Below, piece after piece: positions 52,407 to 63,151 of a stretch of 64,000 nt of DNA (position 1 is its first letter; the number at the start of each line of letters is the position of its first letter). The translations under genes and the position numbers were made by a program. A model generated the notes under the pieces. That model was not told the DNA's origin and ran no database searches. It saw only the letters and a program-made list of their open reading frames with translations. The DNA comes from Mycolicibacterium sp. (lineage in GTDB: Bacteria; Actinomycetota; Actinomycetes; Mycobacteriales; Mycobacteriaceae), in assembly GCA_020637165.1 (NCBI GenBank), contig JACJWN010000011.1:33744-97743 (forward strand), in the 5' to 3' direction.

Positions 52407-55376
52407 TCAGCCGCCGAAGACGTTGGTCACCACGGCCTTCGCACGCCGGGTGACCCGCAGATAGTTGTCCAGGAAAGCCCCGCCATCGCCATCCGGCCAA
52501 CCGGCTGCCACCGCCACCGCGTTGAGCTGCCGGCCAGGGCCGGGCAGCTGATCGGTCGGCTTGCCCCGAACCAGGACCAGGGCGTTGCGGGCCCGGGTCG
52601 CCGTCAGCCAGGCCTGATGGAGTTGATCGGCGTCGGCCTGCGGGATCAGCCCGGCCTCAGCGGCGGCGGCCAGCGCCGCCAGGGTCGAGGTGTTGTGCAA
52701 CCCGGGCACCTCGTGGGCATGACGAAGCTGCAGAAGCTGCACGGTCCACTCGACGTCGGCTAGTCCGCCGCGACCCAATTTGGTGTGGGTGTTGGGATCG
52801 GCCCCCCGGGGCAGCCGCTCGGCGTCCACCCGGGCCTTGATCCGGCGGATCTCACGCACCGCCTCGGCGGAAACCCCGCCCTCCGGGTAACGGGTCCGGT
52901 CGGCCAGTTTCAGGAACCGCACGCCGAGGTCGGGATCGCCGGCCACCGCATGTGCCCGCAGCAGCGCCTGAATCTCCCAGGGTTGCGCCCACTGGGCGTA
53001 GTAGGCCGCGTAGGAACCCAGCGTGCGCACCAGAGGACCGCTGCGCCCCTCTGGTCGCAGGTTCGCGTCCACCTCCAGCGGCGGGTCGTCGCTGGGCGCC
53101 CCGAGCAGGGCGCGCAACTGCTCGGCGACGCTGACCGACCACTTCACCGCGCGGGTCTCGTCGGCCCCCTCGACCGGCTCGCAGACGAACATCACGTCGG
53201 CGTCGGAACCGTAGCCCAGTTCGCCGCCGCCGAGCCGGCCCATACCGATCACCGCGATCCTGGCCGGCGGCCCGGCCTCGGGGGTGTTGGCTCGGATCAC
53301 CGCCTCCAGCGCACACTGCAACACCGCCACCCACACCGACGTCAGCGCCGCGCATACCTGCTCGACCTCGAGCATGCCCAGCAGGTCCGCCGAGGCGATC
53401 CGGGCCAGTTCCCGGCGGCGCAGGGACCGCGCCGCGGCGATCGCCCCCGCCGGGTCCGGATGCCGCCCGGCCGAGGCGATCAGCGCCCGGGCGACCGCAT
53501 CGGGATCGACGTCGAGCAGCTTGGGTCCGGCCGGGCCGTCCGCGTACTGCTGGATCACCTCGGGTGCGTGCATCAACAGCTCCGGCACGAATGCCGAGGT
53601 GCCCAGCACCCGCATAAGGCGTTTGGCCACCGCGCTCTCGTCCCGCAGCGTGCTCAGATACCAGCGGTGATCGGCTAGGGCCTCACTGATCCTCCGGTAG
53701 GCCAGCAGTCCGCTGTCCGGATCGGGGGTGTCGGAGAGCCAGTCCAGCAGCCGCGGCAGCAGAACGGCCTGCACCCGTCCGCGGCGGCCGCTGGAGTTCA
53801 CCAGCACCGACAGGTGGGTCAGCGCACTCTGCGGACCCTCGTAGCCCAGCGCCGCGAGCTGGCGTTCGGCGGCCACCGGCGACAATCCCGGCGCGAACCC
53901 CAGCGATGAGCCCACCGACTCCAGAAGCGGTTGGTAGAACAGCTTGGCGTGCAGTTTGGACACCCGCACGTTCTGGCGTTTGAGCTCCTCCCGCAGCACC
54001 CCAAGCGCATCGTGGGTGCCGTCCGGCCGCATGTGTGCGGCCCGGGCCAGCCAGCGCATCGCCTCGTCGTCGTCCGGCGGCGGCAACAGGTGGGTCCGCT
54101 TGAGCCGCTGCAGCTGCAGTCGGTGCTCGAGCAGGCGCAGGAATTCGTAGGAGGCGGTCAGGTTGGCGGCGTCGTCGCGGCCCACGTAACCGCCGGTTCC
54201 CAACGCCGCCAGCGCGTCGACCGTCGAGGCGACGTGCAACGAGGAGTCGGTTCGCCCGTGTACCAGTTGCAACAGCTGCACGGCGAACTCGACGTCGCGA
54301 AGTCCCCCGGGCCCCAATTTCAGCTCGCGATCGCGAACGTCCACCGGAACCAACGACTCCACCCGCCGCCGCATCGCCTGCACCTCGGACACGAAGTCCT
54401 CCCGGTCGCAGGCGGTCCAGACCATCGGCATCAGGGCGTCCATGTACCGCTGGGCCAACTCGGCGTCGCCGACAGCTGGGCGGGCCTTGAGCAGCGCCTG
54501 GAATTCCCAGGTCTTGGCCCATTTCCGATAGTAGGCGATATGGGAATCGCAGGTGCGCACCAGCGCACCCGCCTTGCCCTCCGGCCGCAGGGCGGCGTCG
54601 ACTTCGAAAAACGCCTCCGAGGCCAGTCGCATCATCTCCCCCGCCACCCTGGTGGTGAGCGGTTCGGCGTTCTCGCCGACGAAGATCACGTCGACGTCGC
54701 TGACGTAGTTCAGTTCCCGTGCCCCGCACTTGCCCATCGCGATGACGGCCAGCCTCGGCGGCTCGGCGTCTTTGCAGACCGTCGCGACGGCCACCTCCAA
54801 GGCGGCCTGCAGCGCGGCGTCGGCCAGATCCGCGAGGTGCTCTCCCACGGCGGGAAACTGCAGCACCGGCTCGTTCTCCACCGTCGGAGCCACATCGAGC
54901 GCGGCCAGGATCAGCAGCTGTTCGCGGTAATGACTACGCAACTTCGGCACGATAACCGTTGGCTCCGTGCCGAATTCGGCAATGCAATCGGAGAAGCCGC
55001 GGCGCAGATCGTCCCGGCCGGGGAGCCGCGCCGCACCTTCCAGGACGTGCCATGAATGCGGGTGGGCCACCAGGTGGTCGCCGAGAGCCAGCGACGAGCC
55101 GAGCACCGCGAACAGCCTGCCGCGAAGGGTGCGGTCGGTCTGCAGCGCCGCATCGAGCAGCGGCCAGTCGTCGCCCAGTGCCTCGGACAGCCGCACCAGG
55201 GTGTGCAGCGCGATATCGGCATCGGGTGCGCGCGACAGCGACCACAGCAACTCGATGTGCGCGTCGCTGTTCCAGCCCAGCCGGGCCAGGTAGCCGGGCG
55301 CGGCGGGTTCCAGCAGCCCCAGACGGCCCACGCTGGGCAGACGGGGACGCTGCGTCGCTGGTCTGGACACGCCCAT
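52407..55376 (-). CDS. glnE: glutamine synthetase adenylyltransferase / adenylyl-removing enzyme
   Basis: 989-aa bifunctional enzyme that adds and removes AMP on Tyr406 of GlnA1. Two nucleotidyltransferase domains are seen, the N-terminal deadenylylase with YVSDVDVIF and the C-terminal adenylylase with [10 protein letters not shown], each followed by a conserved ALRPEGK or NLRPEGR block. The length matches the recalled M. tuberculosis protein (994 aa). It is essential in M. tuberculosis by published reports. Together with glnA2 downstream on the same strand, 40 bp apart, it forms a nitrogen-control pair. Confidence 0.96.
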   Translation of the reverse strand: MGVSRPATQRPRLPSVGRLGLLEPAAPGYLARLGWNSDAHIELLWSLSRAPDADIALHTLVRLSEALGDDWPLLDAALQTDRTLRGRLFAVLGSSLALGDHLVAHPHSWHVLEGAARLPGRDDLRRGFSDCIAEFGTEPTVIVPKLRSHYREQLLILAALDVAPTVENEPVLQFPAVGEHLADLADAALQAALEVAVATVCKDAEPPRLAVIAMGKCGARELNYVSDVDVIFVGENAEPLTTRVAGEMMRLASEAFFEVDAALRPEGKAGALVRTCDSHIAYYRKWAKTWEFQALLKARPAVGDAELAQRYMDALMPMVWTACDREDFVSEVQAMRRRVESLVPVDVRDRELKLGPGGLRDVEFAVQLLQLVHGRTDSSLHVASTVDALAALGTGGYVGRDDAANLTASYEFLRLLEHRLQLQRLKRTHLLPPPDDDEAMRWLARAAHMRPDGTHDALGVLREELKRQNVRVSKLHAKLFYQPLLESVGSSLGFAPGLSPVAAERQLAALGYEGPQSALTHLSVLVNSSGRRGRVQAVLLPRLLDWLSDTPDPDSGLLAYRRISEALADHRWYLSTLRDESAVAKRLMRVLGTSAFVPELLMHAPEVIQQYADGPAGPKLLDVDPDAVARALIASAGRHPDPAGAIAAARSLRRRELARIASADLLGMLEVEQVCAALTSVWVAVLQCALEAVIRANTPEAGPPARIAVIGMGRLGGGELGYGSDADVMFVCEPVEGADETRAVKWSVSVAEQLRALLGAPSDDPPLEVDANLRPEGRSGPLVRTLGSYAAYYAQWAQPWEIQALLRAHAVAGDPDLGVRFLKLADRTRYPEGGVSAEAVREIRRIKARVDAERLPRGADPNTHTKLGRGGLADVEWTVQLLQLRHAHEVPGLHNTSTLAALAAAAEAGLIPQADADQLHQAWLTATRARNALVLVRGKPTDQLPGPGRQLNAVAVAAGWPDGDGGAFLDNYLRVTRRAKAVVTNVFGG

Positions 55377-55416
55377 GACGCTATCGCAGCACCCGGACGC
55401 GGCTCACCCCGCCGGG

Positions 55417-56757
55417 TCAGAGCGACAGATAATTCCGGAGCTCGAACGGGGTGACGTTGGAGCGGTAGTCCTCCCACTCCGCGCGCTTGTTACGCAGGAA
55501 GTAGTCGAAGACGTGCTCCCCGAGCGCCTCCGCGACCAGCTCGGAGTTCTCCATCTCGCCCAACGCCACGCCGAGGCTCGACGGGAGCTCCCGGTACCCC
55601 ATCGCCCGGCGCTCGTCACGGGTGAGTGTCCAGACGTTGTCCTCGGCCTGCGGGCCGAGGACATAGTTCTTCTCGATCCCCCGCAACCCGGCCGCCAGCA
55701 GCACCGCGAAGGTCAGGTAGGGGTTACAGGCCGAATCCGGGCTGCGCACCTCGATGCGACGGGAAGATGCCTTGCGCGGGGTGTACATCGGCACCCGCAC
55801 CAGCGCCGAGCGGTTGGCCGCGCCCCAGGACGCCGCGGTCGGGGCCTCGCCGCCGTGCACCAGACGCTTGTAGGAGTTCACCCACTGGTTGGTGACCGCG
55901 CTGATCTCGGTGGCGTGCTCAAGGATGCCGGCGATGAATGATTTGGCGACCTCCGAGAGTTGCAGAGGGTCATCGGGGCTGTGGAAGGCGTTCGTCTCGC
56001 CCTCGAACAGGCTCATGTGGGTGTGCATGGCCGAACCGGGATACTCGGCGAACGGCTTGGGCATGAACGACGCCCGCACCCCCTCGGCGAGGGCAACCTC
56101 CTTGACCAGGTAGCGGAAGGTCATCACATTGTCGGCCATCGACAGCGCGTCGGCGTAGCGCAGGTCGATCTCCTGCTGGCCCGGGGCGCCCTCGTGGTGG
56201 CTGAACTCGACCGAGATGCCCATCTGCTCGAGCGCGTCGATGGCGTGCCGGCGGAAGTTGGGCGCCGAATCGTGCACGGCCTGGTCGAAGTAGCCGCCAT
56301 TGTCGGCCGGTACCGGCACCGAGCCGTCATACGGCCCCGCCTGTAGCAGGAAGAACTCGATCTCCGGGTGGACGTAGCAGGAGAAGCCGAGATCGCCGGC
56401 CTTGGCCAACTGGCGGCGCAGCACATGCCGGCTGTCCGCCCATGACGGGGAACCGTCCGGCATGGTGATGTCGCAGAACATCCGCGCCGAGTGGTGCTGG
56501 CCGGAACTGGTGGTCCACGGCAGCACCTGAAAGGTCGACGGGTCGGGCCGCGCCACGGTGTCGGACTCGAAGACCCGGGCAAAGCCCTCGATCGAGGATC
56601 CGTCGAAGCCGATGCCCTCCTCGAAGGCGCCCTCGAGTTCGGCGGGCGCAATCGCGACCGACTTCAGGTATCCGAGCACATCGGTGAACCACAGCCGGAC
56701 GAAGCGGATATCCCGCTCCTCCAGTGTGCGCAGCACGAATTCCATTTGCCGATCCAT
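55417..56757 (-). CDS. glnA2: glutamine synthetase, GlnA2 type
   Basis: 446-aa GSI-alpha type enzyme, shorter than GlnA1 and without the adenylylated Tyr sequence (residue region reads NYVLGPQAEDNVW). Active-site blocks IGFDGSSIEGF, HPEIEFFLL, SHHEGAPGQQEIDL and PGSAMHTHMSLF are intact. It gives Gln from Glu and NH3, although GlnA2-type enzymes in some actinobacteria act on other amines. A GTAAC-n6-TTAAC half-site pair (56780-56795, minus strand) upstream resembles half of a GlnR box. Confidence 0.94.
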   Translation of the reverse strand: MDRQMEFVLRTLEERDIRFVRLWFTDVLGYLKSVAIAPAELEGAFEEGIGFDGSSIEGFARVFESDTVARPDPSTFQVLPWTTSSGQHHSARMFCDITMPDGSPSWADSRHVLRRQLAKAGDLGFSCYVHPEIEFFLLQAGPYDGSVPVPADNGGYFDQAVHDSAPNFRRHAIDALEQMGISVEFSHHEGAPGQQEIDLRYADALSMADNVMTFRYLVKEVALAEGVRASFMPKPFAEYPGSAMHTHMSLFEGETNAFHSPDDPLQLSEVAKSFIAGILEHATEISAVTNQWVNSYKRLVHGGEAPTAASWGAANRSALVRVPMYTPRKASSRRIEVRSPDSACNPYLTFAVLLAAGLRGIEKNYVLGPQAEDNVWTLTRDERRAMGYRELPSSLGVALGEMENSELVAEALGEHVFDYFLRNKRAEWEDYRSNVTPFELRNYLSL

Positions 56758-56832
56758 GAGCCGAGCCTAGGCAGCGGCTGTTAACTCCGTGTTACGGGGA
56801 GCGGACCGGGTTACCAGAAAGCGGACCGGCGA

Positions 56833-57435
56833 TCACGGAAGCGGTTCGTCGAAGAAGACCCCGAACGCCGCGAGAGTGAAACCGTTCTTCCCGGCTGTGC
56901 AACTCACCGTTCCCTGATACCCAACACTGCACCACGCGTCGCCGTTGACCAGTCGATACCCCTGGTCCAGGACGTCGACGGCGCGGGTGAAGGTCTCTAC
57001 ATCCGATTGGACGTAGCGCGCGGGCCGCTCCGGGCTGACGACGATCTGGTTCGCACCCGGCGGCGGCAGCGGGCAGTTTCCACCGTTGCAACTGTAGGAG
57101 CCCGGGGGCCCGGGCTGGCCGGCCTGCACCGGCGTGCCGTCGGGCCCCCGCGCCGGTACGGCGTCACAGCCCACCGTCCCGTCGGGAGCCATGCCGCATC
57201 CGTGACCTTCGAATCCGCGAGGGATGAAGAACACCCAGCCGGGCTCGGTGGGACTGGTGTAGTTGCCCTCCGCCACCGGCCACGCCGAGGGTGGCTGGCC
57301 CACACACCAATTGGGTTCCCCCTGAGGGTTGCAGCTGCCGGAGTCGGCCGGCTCGCCGATCGCGGTCGGCACCGGGGAGATCGCGGCCGCGCACAGCAGC
57401 ACCCCCGCTGAGAGCGCCCTCGCAAAGAAACTCAA
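56833..57435 (-). CDS. secreted Cys-rich protein downstream of caeA-like pair
   Basis: 200 aa from a TTG at 57435 that has GGGGAGG 5 nt upstream; GTG at 57462 or TTG at 57492 are longer alternatives. A signal peptide (SFFARALSAGVLLCAAAISPVPTAIG) is followed by a Cys-, Pro- and Gly-rich mature region with motifs such as SCNPQGEPNWC, GHGCGMAPDGTVGC, YSCNGGNC and DAWCSVGYQGTVSC, about eight Cys in four likely disulfides. Resembles mycobacterial extracellular proteins of unknown function. Downstream neighbour of the hydrolase pair on the same strand. Confidence 0.78.
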   Translation of the reverse strand: MSFFARALSAGVLLCAAAISPVPTAIGEPADSGSCNPQGEPNWCVGQPPSAWPVAEGNYTSPTEPGWVFFIPRGFEGHGCGMAPDGTVGCDAVPARGPDGTPVQAGQPGPPGSYSCNGGNCPLPPPGANQIVVSPERPARYVQSDVETFTRAVDVLDQGYRLVNGDAWCSVGYQGTVSCTAGKNGFTLAAFGVFFDEPLP

Positions 57436-57492
57436 CGCCGCCTCCCCGGAGCCGGATTCCACCCGGGTTCCGACGTCCGCCCCCGGCGACAA

Positions 57493-58998
57493 TCAACAGT
57501 ACATGTCGCCGGGGACCACCCGGTCAACAAAATAACGCACGACCGCGTCGTCAAGGCAGGAGTCGCCGTTGAAGACGGCCGTGTGCTGGGTGGCGTCATA
57601 GGTGATCAGCGGAGCCCGCAGCTGGCGGGCCAGGCTGACACCGGCCTCATACGGGGTGGCCGGGTCATGGGTTGTCGACACCACCACGACGCTGCCGGCC
57701 GGGGCGGGCGACGCCACATGCGGTGCCGAAGTGGCAGGCACCGGCCAGAAGGCGCACAGATCCCGGGGAGCGAACCCGGTGAACTCTCCGTAGGCCAGGA
57801 ACGGGGCGCGTTGGCGGATCTGCTTGTCCACGCCCGCCCAGACCGCCGGATCCTCGGGGGTCGGGGAGTCCACACAGCGGATGGCGTTGAACGCGTCCTG
57901 CCCGTTGCCGTAGCGGCCGTCGTCGTCGCGGCCCTCGTAGTCGTCGGCCAGCAGCAGCAGGTCGCCGGCATCGGTGCCGCGCGCCAGGCCGAGCAGTCCG
58001 CTGGTCAGGTATTTCCAGTACTGCGGGGTGTAGAGCGCGTTGACCGTTCCGGTGATGGCGTCGGAGTAGCTCAGGCCCCGCGGATCGGAGGTGGGTCCGG
58101 GACTGTCGACCAACGGGTCCACCAGTTGGTGGTAGCGCTCGACGAACTGCGCCGGGTCGGTGCCCAGCGGGCAGGCCCGCGACGTGGCGCAGTCGGCCGC
58201 GTAGTCATCAAAGGCCACTTGGAACCCGGCCATCTGATCGACCAGCGAGGCCATCGGGTCCGCGCTGGGGTCGATCGCGCCGTCGAGCACCATGGTCCGC
58301 ACCCGGTTCGGGAACCTGCTCACATAGGCGGTGCCCAACTCGGTGCCGTAGCTGAAGCCGAGATAGTTGATCTGCTTCTCGCCGAGCGCCTCCCGCACTG
58401 CGTCCATATCCTTTGCCGCCGAGGCGGTTCCGAGGCCGGCCAGGAAGGGCTTGCCCATCCGGTCCAGGCATTGCTGGGCGAAGGTGCGGTTGATCTGCTC
58501 GATCTGGTCCACACCGGCCTGGCTGTAGTCCACCATCGGTTCGCGGCGCCACGCATCACGCTCGGCGTCGGTGCGACAGCGCAGTTCCGGTGTCGAATGG
58601 CCGACGCCGCGCGGATCGAATCCGATGAGGTCGAAATGCTCGGAGATGGGGCTGTCCGAGAGCGCGCCGGACAAGCTCACCGCCGCATCGACCGCCGACG
58701 CGCCGGGGCCGCCCGGATTGATGAGCAACACTCCCTGCCGGTCGCCGGTCGCCGGGATCTTGACGACGGCCAGGTTCGCCTGTGGCCCATCGGTATCGGC
58801 GTCGTTGATCGGCACCGGAACCGTCGCACACTGGGCGGTCGGCAGGTAGGCGTCGGAGATGAACCGATCGCAACTCCCCCATGTCGGTGCCGCCGTTGAC
58901 TGACCGGCTCCCGGCGCCGCGGTGGCCGGCGCGACCGTCGCCAGGGTGAACAGGACCGTGGAGAACACGGCCGAGCCGGTCCGACTGGCGCGATTCAT
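57493..58998 (-). CDS. secreted alpha/beta-hydrolase, CaeA-type paralogue (Rv2223c-like)
   Basis: 501 aa with a signal peptide (NRASRTGSAVFSTVLFTLATVAPATAA) but no lipobox Cys, so a soluble exported hydrolase. S33-type alpha/beta hydrolase with the tripeptidyl-peptidase-like layout: oxyanion NPGGPGASA, DPRGVGHST, nucleophile in GFSYGTELG, Asp in THDPATPYEAG, His in TQHTAVF. About 45% identical by eye to the next gene, so a tandem duplication. ATG at 58998 is chosen over 59007. The two hydrolases differ at the N-terminus and signal type. Confidence 0.9.
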   Translation of the reverse strand: MNRASRTGSAVFSTVLFTLATVAPATAAPGAGQSTAAPTWGSCDRFISDAYLPTAQCATVPVPINDADTDGPQANLAVVKIPATGDRQGVLLINPGGPGASAVDAAVSLSGALSDSPISEHFDLIGFDPRGVGHSTPELRCRTDAERDAWRREPMVDYSQAGVDQIEQINRTFAQQCLDRMGKPFLAGLGTASAAKDMDAVREALGEKQINYLGFSYGTELGTAYVSRFPNRVRTMVLDGAIDPSADPMASLVDQMAGFQVAFDDYAADCATSRACPLGTDPAQFVERYHQLVDPLVDSPGPTSDPRGLSYSDAITGTVNALYTPQYWKYLTSGLLGLARGTDAGDLLLLADDYEGRDDDGRYGNGQDAFNAIRCVDSPTPEDPAVWAGVDKQIRQRAPFLAYGEFTGFAPRDLCAFWPVPATSAPHVASPAPAGSVVVVSTTHDPATPYEAGVSLARQLRAPLITYDATQHTAVFNGDSCLDDAVVRYFVDRVVPGDMYC

Positions 58999-59074
58999 GG
59001 CCGCCATCGTGGCACGCCGGGGACCGCAGCGGCAGCGCCGAACGGTCACACCTCGGTATCGGAAGCGCGGCGGT

Positions 59075-60631
59075 TCAGCAGGTCGCGCCGTCGGCGGGAA
59101 GTTTGAGATCCACCAGGTAGGCGGCGACGTAGTCGTCCACGCACTGCTCGCCCTGGAAGGCCACCGTGTGCTGAGTTCCGTTGAAGGTCAACAACGCTCC
59201 GCCGAGTTGCTTGGCCAGGTCCACACCGGCTTGGTAGGGCGTCGCCGGATCACCGGTGCTGGAGATCACCAGCACCGGGGGCAGCCCCGGCGCCGAGGCG
59301 ACGTGGGGGGTGCTGGTCGGGGGCACCGGCCAGAAGGCACACGTGCTCATCGGGGCGTGACCGGTGAACTCGCCGTAGCTCATGAACGGAGCCACTTCCC
59401 GGAGCCGACGGTCCTCCTCGATGACCTTCTCGCGGTCGTCGACCGCGGGCTGGTCGACGCAGTTGACCGCGACGCGCGCGTCGGTCGCGTTGGTGTAGTG
59501 GCCCTGCCGATCCCGACGCATGTACATGTCGGCCAGCGCCAGCATGGTGTCGCCGCGGCCCTCGGTCATCTCGGTCAGCCCCTGGGTCAGGTGGCGCCAA
59601 AGGTTCGGCGAGTACAACGCCATGATCGTGCCAACGATCGCATCGCTGTAGCTCAGGCCTCGCGGGTCCTTGGTCGGCAGCGGGGAGTCCACCAGTGGGT
59701 CCACCAGGTCGCGGTAGACCTCGACGGACTTGGCCGGGTCGGTGCCCAGCGGGCAGTCCGGATCGGTGGCGCAGTCGTCGGCGTAGTCGTTGAAGGCTTC
59801 CTGGAAGGCCTCAGCCTGGTCGATGTCGGCCTGGATCGGGTCGGCGTTGGGATCGACGGCCCCGTCGAGGATCATCGCGCGGACCTTCTCCGGGTAGGCC
59901 TCGGCATAGGCCGCGCCGATCCGGGTTCCGTAGGAGTAGCCCAGGTAGTTCAGCTTCTCGTCGCCGACCGCGGCGCGCAGCGCGTCGAGGTCCTTGACCA
60001 CGCTGGCGGTGCCGACGTTGGCCAGGAACTCGGTGCCCATCTTGTCCACGCAGCGTGCGATGAACTCCTTGGTCTTGGTCTCGATGTACTCCACGCCCTT
60101 GGGGCTGTAGTCCACCTGCGGGTCGGCCCGCAACTCGTCATTGTCCGCATCGGAGTTGCACCACAGCGCCGGTGTCGAGGAGCCGACGCCGCGCGGATCG
60201 AAACCGACCAGGTCGAAGCGCTCCCGCACCTCCGAGGGCAGACCGTCGAGCAGGCTGGCCGCCGCCTCGATACCGGATTCGCCCGGGCCGCCGGGGTTGA
60301 TGATGAGCGAGCCGATCTTGTCGCCGAGGGCCGGGAACCGGACCAGGGCCAGCGTGGCACTGGCGCCGTCGGGGTTGTCGTAGTTCACCGGGACCGCGAT
60401 CTTGCCGCATTGGGCGCCGGCCGGGATGGGCAGCGCCTGGCCTCCCCCACCGCCGGCCGGCCGGCACGGCCCCCATTCCACCGGCTGACCGATCTGCGGA
60501 TCGGCCAGCACCGCACGCCCGCCCACCACGGTGCTGCACCCGGCGCTCGTCGCCAGCAGGGCGGCGACGGCGGGAAGCACCAGGGCAGTGCGCGCGGATC
60601 GGGGGCGATGATGCAGCCTCATGGCCAACAT
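59075..60631 (-). CDS. caeA: cell-envelope serine protease/esterase CaeA (Hip1)
   Basis: 518-aa lipoprotein hydrolase known in M. tuberculosis (Rv2224c, Hip1) to cleave GroEL2 and dampen host responses. A lipobox-like SAGC (Cys32) follows the signal peptide. Catalytic Ser233 in GYSYGTRIG, Asp in TGDPATPYQAG and His in TQHTVAF are intact. ATG at 60631 is used; an ATG nine bases on (MRLHHRP) is as likely. Upstream gene (WS/DGAT) is 49 bp away on the same strand. Confidence 0.92.
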   Translation of the reverse strand: MLAMRLHHRPRSARTALVLPAVAALLATSAGCSTVVGGRAVLADPQIGQPVEWGPCRPAGGGGGQALPIPAGAQCGKIAVPVNYDNPDGASATLALVRFPALGDKIGSLIINPGGPGESGIEAAASLLDGLPSEVRERFDLVGFDPRGVGSSTPALWCNSDADNDELRADPQVDYSPKGVEYIETKTKEFIARCVDKMGTEFLANVGTASVVKDLDALRAAVGDEKLNYLGYSYGTRIGAAYAEAYPEKVRAMILDGAVDPNADPIQADIDQAEAFQEAFNDYADDCATDPDCPLGTDPAKSVEVYRDLVDPLVDSPLPTKDPRGLSYSDAIVGTIMALYSPNLWRHLTQGLTEMTEGRGDTMLALADMYMRRDRQGHYTNATDARVAVNCVDQPAVDDREKVIEEDRRLREVAPFMSYGEFTGHAPMSTCAFWPVPPTSTPHVASAPGLPPVLVISSTGDPATPYQAGVDLAKQLGGALLTFNGTQHTVAFQGEQCVDDYVAAYLVDLKLPADGATC

Positions 60632-60680
60632 GCTGCCATGTTCGGCGAAGTTGCCTGGTAGCGCGGTCCCTCGGGCCCCC

Positions 60681-62093
60681 TCAACGCGCAGCGCCGGTGG
60701 CCGCGAGCAGTTCGTCCAGACCGGCGGGGAAGCCGTCGGCCATGTCCCACAGATCGGGTACCAACTCCGGGCAGGAGATGAGGCCGACGTTGAGGCTGCC
60801 GTTCAGCGACATCACCGTGATGTTCAGGCCCGCGCCGTGGAAGATCGGCCCGAGCGGATACATCGCGCCGACCTCCGCGCCCAGGAAGTACAGCGGGATC
60901 TGCGGACCCGGCACATTGGAGACCACCAGGTTGTGCACCGGGCGCGACTCGGTCAGGTTGCTGCGCGCGTACACCCGCATCGCCACCCCGAACACCGCCG
61001 GGCCGGCGAACTGGCTCCAGTCCTGCAGCAGGGTGGCGCCGATGGCCGAACTGTGTTCCTTGGCGATGTCGTTGGCCGCCGCGATCGCCGCCAGCCGTTC
61101 GACCGGATCGTCGATCCTGGTCTGCAGGGTGGCGAACATCCCGGAGACCTGGTTGCGGCCGGGACGCTGCGAACGGTCGTGCACCGACACCGGGACCATC
61201 GCCACCAGGGAGGACGCCGGTAGTTCACCGCGGTCGAGCAGGAACCTGCGCAACACCCCGGAGACCAGCGTCATCACCACATCGTTGACCTTCACCGCGA
61301 AGTGATCCTTGACCCTCTTGACGGCGTCCAGGTCGAGTTGGGCGAAGGCCACGTTGCGGTGCGCGGTGATGCGGGCGTTGAACGGGGTCTGCGGCGCGGT
61401 GAACGGATTGGCCATGGCCCGCCCACCGGCCGCCCGGCGGACCGTCTCGACCACGGTGGACACCGTCGCGGGCAGCACGCTGGTCGCGAGGTCGACCGGT
61501 CTCGCGGCGAAACGAACCAGACCGCCGAGGGCGATCCGCAGCGGATCGGCCCCGGCACTGGCCTCGACCGGGTCCGGCGGCGGGGCGTCGGGTTCGACGG
61601 TGCACAGCTGTGAAAGCAGGTTGGCCCCGGTGACCCCGTCGACGGCGGCGTGATGCACCTTGGTCAGCACCGCCAGCCGGCCGCCCTTGCGGGCGTCGGT
61701 TCCGCCCAGACCCTCGATGACCCACATCTCCCAGAGCGGGCGGCGACGGTCCAGCGGCAGCGAGGCCAGGTGCCCGCAGATCTCGGCGAGTTCCACCCGC
61801 CCGCCGGGAGCCGGCAGGCCGACGCGATGCAGATGGCGATCGACGTCGAACTCCGGGTCCTCGACCCACACCGGGTGGTCGAGGTTGAGCATGCTGTTGG
61901 CCAGCTTCTCCCGGAAGGCCGGGATGGCTGCGACCCGCGCGGCCAGCGCGTCGCGCAGCGCTTCGAAGCGGTAGCCGCCCGGAATGGTCGAGGCGTCCAG
62001 TTCCAGCACCGAACACACGTGCAGGGGCTGCGTCGAGGTCTCCAGGTAGAGGAAACTGGCGTCGAGTCCGCTGAGCCGCTGCAGGCGCTGCAT
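60681..62093 (-). CDS. WS/DGAT wax ester synthase / diacylglycerol acyltransferase
   Basis: 470-aa bifunctional acyltransferase making triacylglycerol or wax esters. The active-site HHAAVDG is at residues 147-153 (His147, His148, Asp152), with the C-terminal NLVVSNVPGP and a VNDVVMTLVSGVLRRFL block. Mycobacteria carry many paralogues (Tgs); I cannot say which this is. Adjacent to caeA and divergent from panB. ATG start at 62093. Confidence 0.92.
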   Translation of the reverse strand: MQRLQRLSGLDASFLYLETSTQPLHVCSVLELDASTIPGGYRFEALRDALAARVAAIPAFREKLANSMLNLDHPVWVEDPEFDVDRHLHRVGLPAPGGRVELAEICGHLASLPLDRRRPLWEMWVIEGLGGTDARKGGRLAVLTKVHHAAVDGVTGANLLSQLCTVEPDAPPPDPVEASAGADPLRIALGGLVRFAARPVDLATSVLPATVSTVVETVRRAAGGRAMANPFTAPQTPFNARITAHRNVAFAQLDLDAVKRVKDHFAVKVNDVVMTLVSGVLRRFLLDRGELPASSLVAMVPVSVHDRSQRPGRNQVSGMFATLQTRIDDPVERLAAIAAANDIAKEHSSAIGATLLQDWSQFAGPAVFGVAMRVYARSNLTESRPVHNLVVSNVPGPQIPLYFLGAEVGAMYPLGPIFHGAGLNITVMSLNGSLNVGLISCPELVPDLWDMADGFPAGLDELLAATGAAR

Positions 62094-62246
62094 GCCTGCG
62101 ATGCTAGGCCTAGAAGCGGACTGTGAGGAACTGCACGCGGAGGCTCGTTCCCCCGCCCGCGCCGCGGTGGCAGACTGAAGGCGTCACGCGAACCCGGGGA
62201 CCCGGATGGGCCTCGAGGATCGGTCCGACCAACACTGGGGACAACC

Positions 62247-63101
62247 ATGTCAGAGCAGACGCTCTACGGCAGCAATACTTCATCGGCCACTCCACCACCC
62301 ACCAGCCGCACCCGGATCCGCACCCACCACCTACAGCGGATGAAGTCCGAGGGGCACAAGTGGGCCATGCTCACCGCCTACGACTTCTCCACCGCCCGGC
62401 TGTTCGACGACGCCGGAATCCCGGTGCTGCTGGTCGGCGATTCGGCCGCCAACGTCGTCTACGGCTACGACACCACCGTTCCGGTCACGGTGGACGAACT
62501 CGTCCCGCTCGTGCGGGGTGTCGTGCGTGGCGCCCGGCACGCGCTGGTGGTAGCCGACCTGCCCTTCGGCAGCTACGAGGCCGGCCCGGCCGCGGCCCTG
62601 GCCACCGCAACCCGGTTCCTCAAGGAAGCCGGGGCGCACGCGGTCAAGCTGGAGGGCGGCGAACGGGTCGCCGAGCAGATCGCGACCCTGACCGCCGCCG
62701 GCATCCCGGTGATGGCCCACATCGGATTCACCCCGCAGAGCGTCAACGGCCTCGGCGGGTTCCGGGTGCAGGGCCGCGGCGACGCCGCCGAACAGACGGT
62801 CGCCGACGCCATCGCCGTGCAGGAGGCCGGCGCGTTCGCCGTGGTGATGGAGATGGTGCCCGCCGAACTGGCCACCCAGATCACCGGCAAGCTCACCATT
62901 CCGACGGTCGGCATCGGCGCCGGGCCCAGCTGCGACGCCCAGGTGCTGGTGTGGCACGACATGGCCGGGCTCACCACCGGCCGTACCGCGAGGTTCGTCA
63001 AACGATTCGGCGAGGTCGGGGCCGAGTTGCGCCGCGCTGCAATGCAGTACGCCGACGAGGTGGCCAGCGGGGCGTTCCCGGCCGAGGAGCACAGCTTCTA
63101 G
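62247..63101 (+). CDS. panB: 3-methyl-2-oxobutanoate hydroxymethyltransferase
   Basis: 284-aa enzyme for the first committed step of pantothenate synthesis, converting alpha-ketoisovalerate to ketopantoate. Conserved motifs include [31 protein letters not shown] split across residues 44-75, EGG, and [17 protein letters not shown] with the metal and substrate residues. Residues 1-33 form an N-terminal extension with no clear signal. Shares the valine precursor with ilvE. Confidence 0.96.
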   Translation: MSEQTLYGSNTSSATPPPTSRTRIRTHHLQRMKSEGHKWAMLTAYDFSTARLFDDAGIPVLLVGDSAANVVYGYDTTVPVTVDELVPLVRGVVRGARHALVVADLPFGSYEAGPAAALATATRFLKEAGAHAVKLEGGERVAEQIATLTAAGIPVMAHIGFTPQSVNGLGGFRVQGRGDAAEQTVADAIAVQEAGAFAVVMEMVPAELATQITGKLTIPTVGIGAGPSCDAQVLVWHDMAGLTTGRTARFVKRFGEVGAELRRAAMQYADEVASGAFPAEEHSF

Positions 63102-63151
63102 CCCGATCGTTCATCCCCGGTTGTGCATCTCGGTGTGCGACGCTGTGGCGC

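Noticed and set aside
52228-52464. 78-codon plus-strand frame in the glnE-dabB gap
   Set aside because: Half of it overlaps glnE in antisense and the rest covers two hairpins; no ribosome-binding site.
58922-60661. 579-codon open frame on the plus strand opposite caeA
   Set aside because: Composition is a Val/Gly/Arg-rich mirror of the real gene; no recognisable motif.
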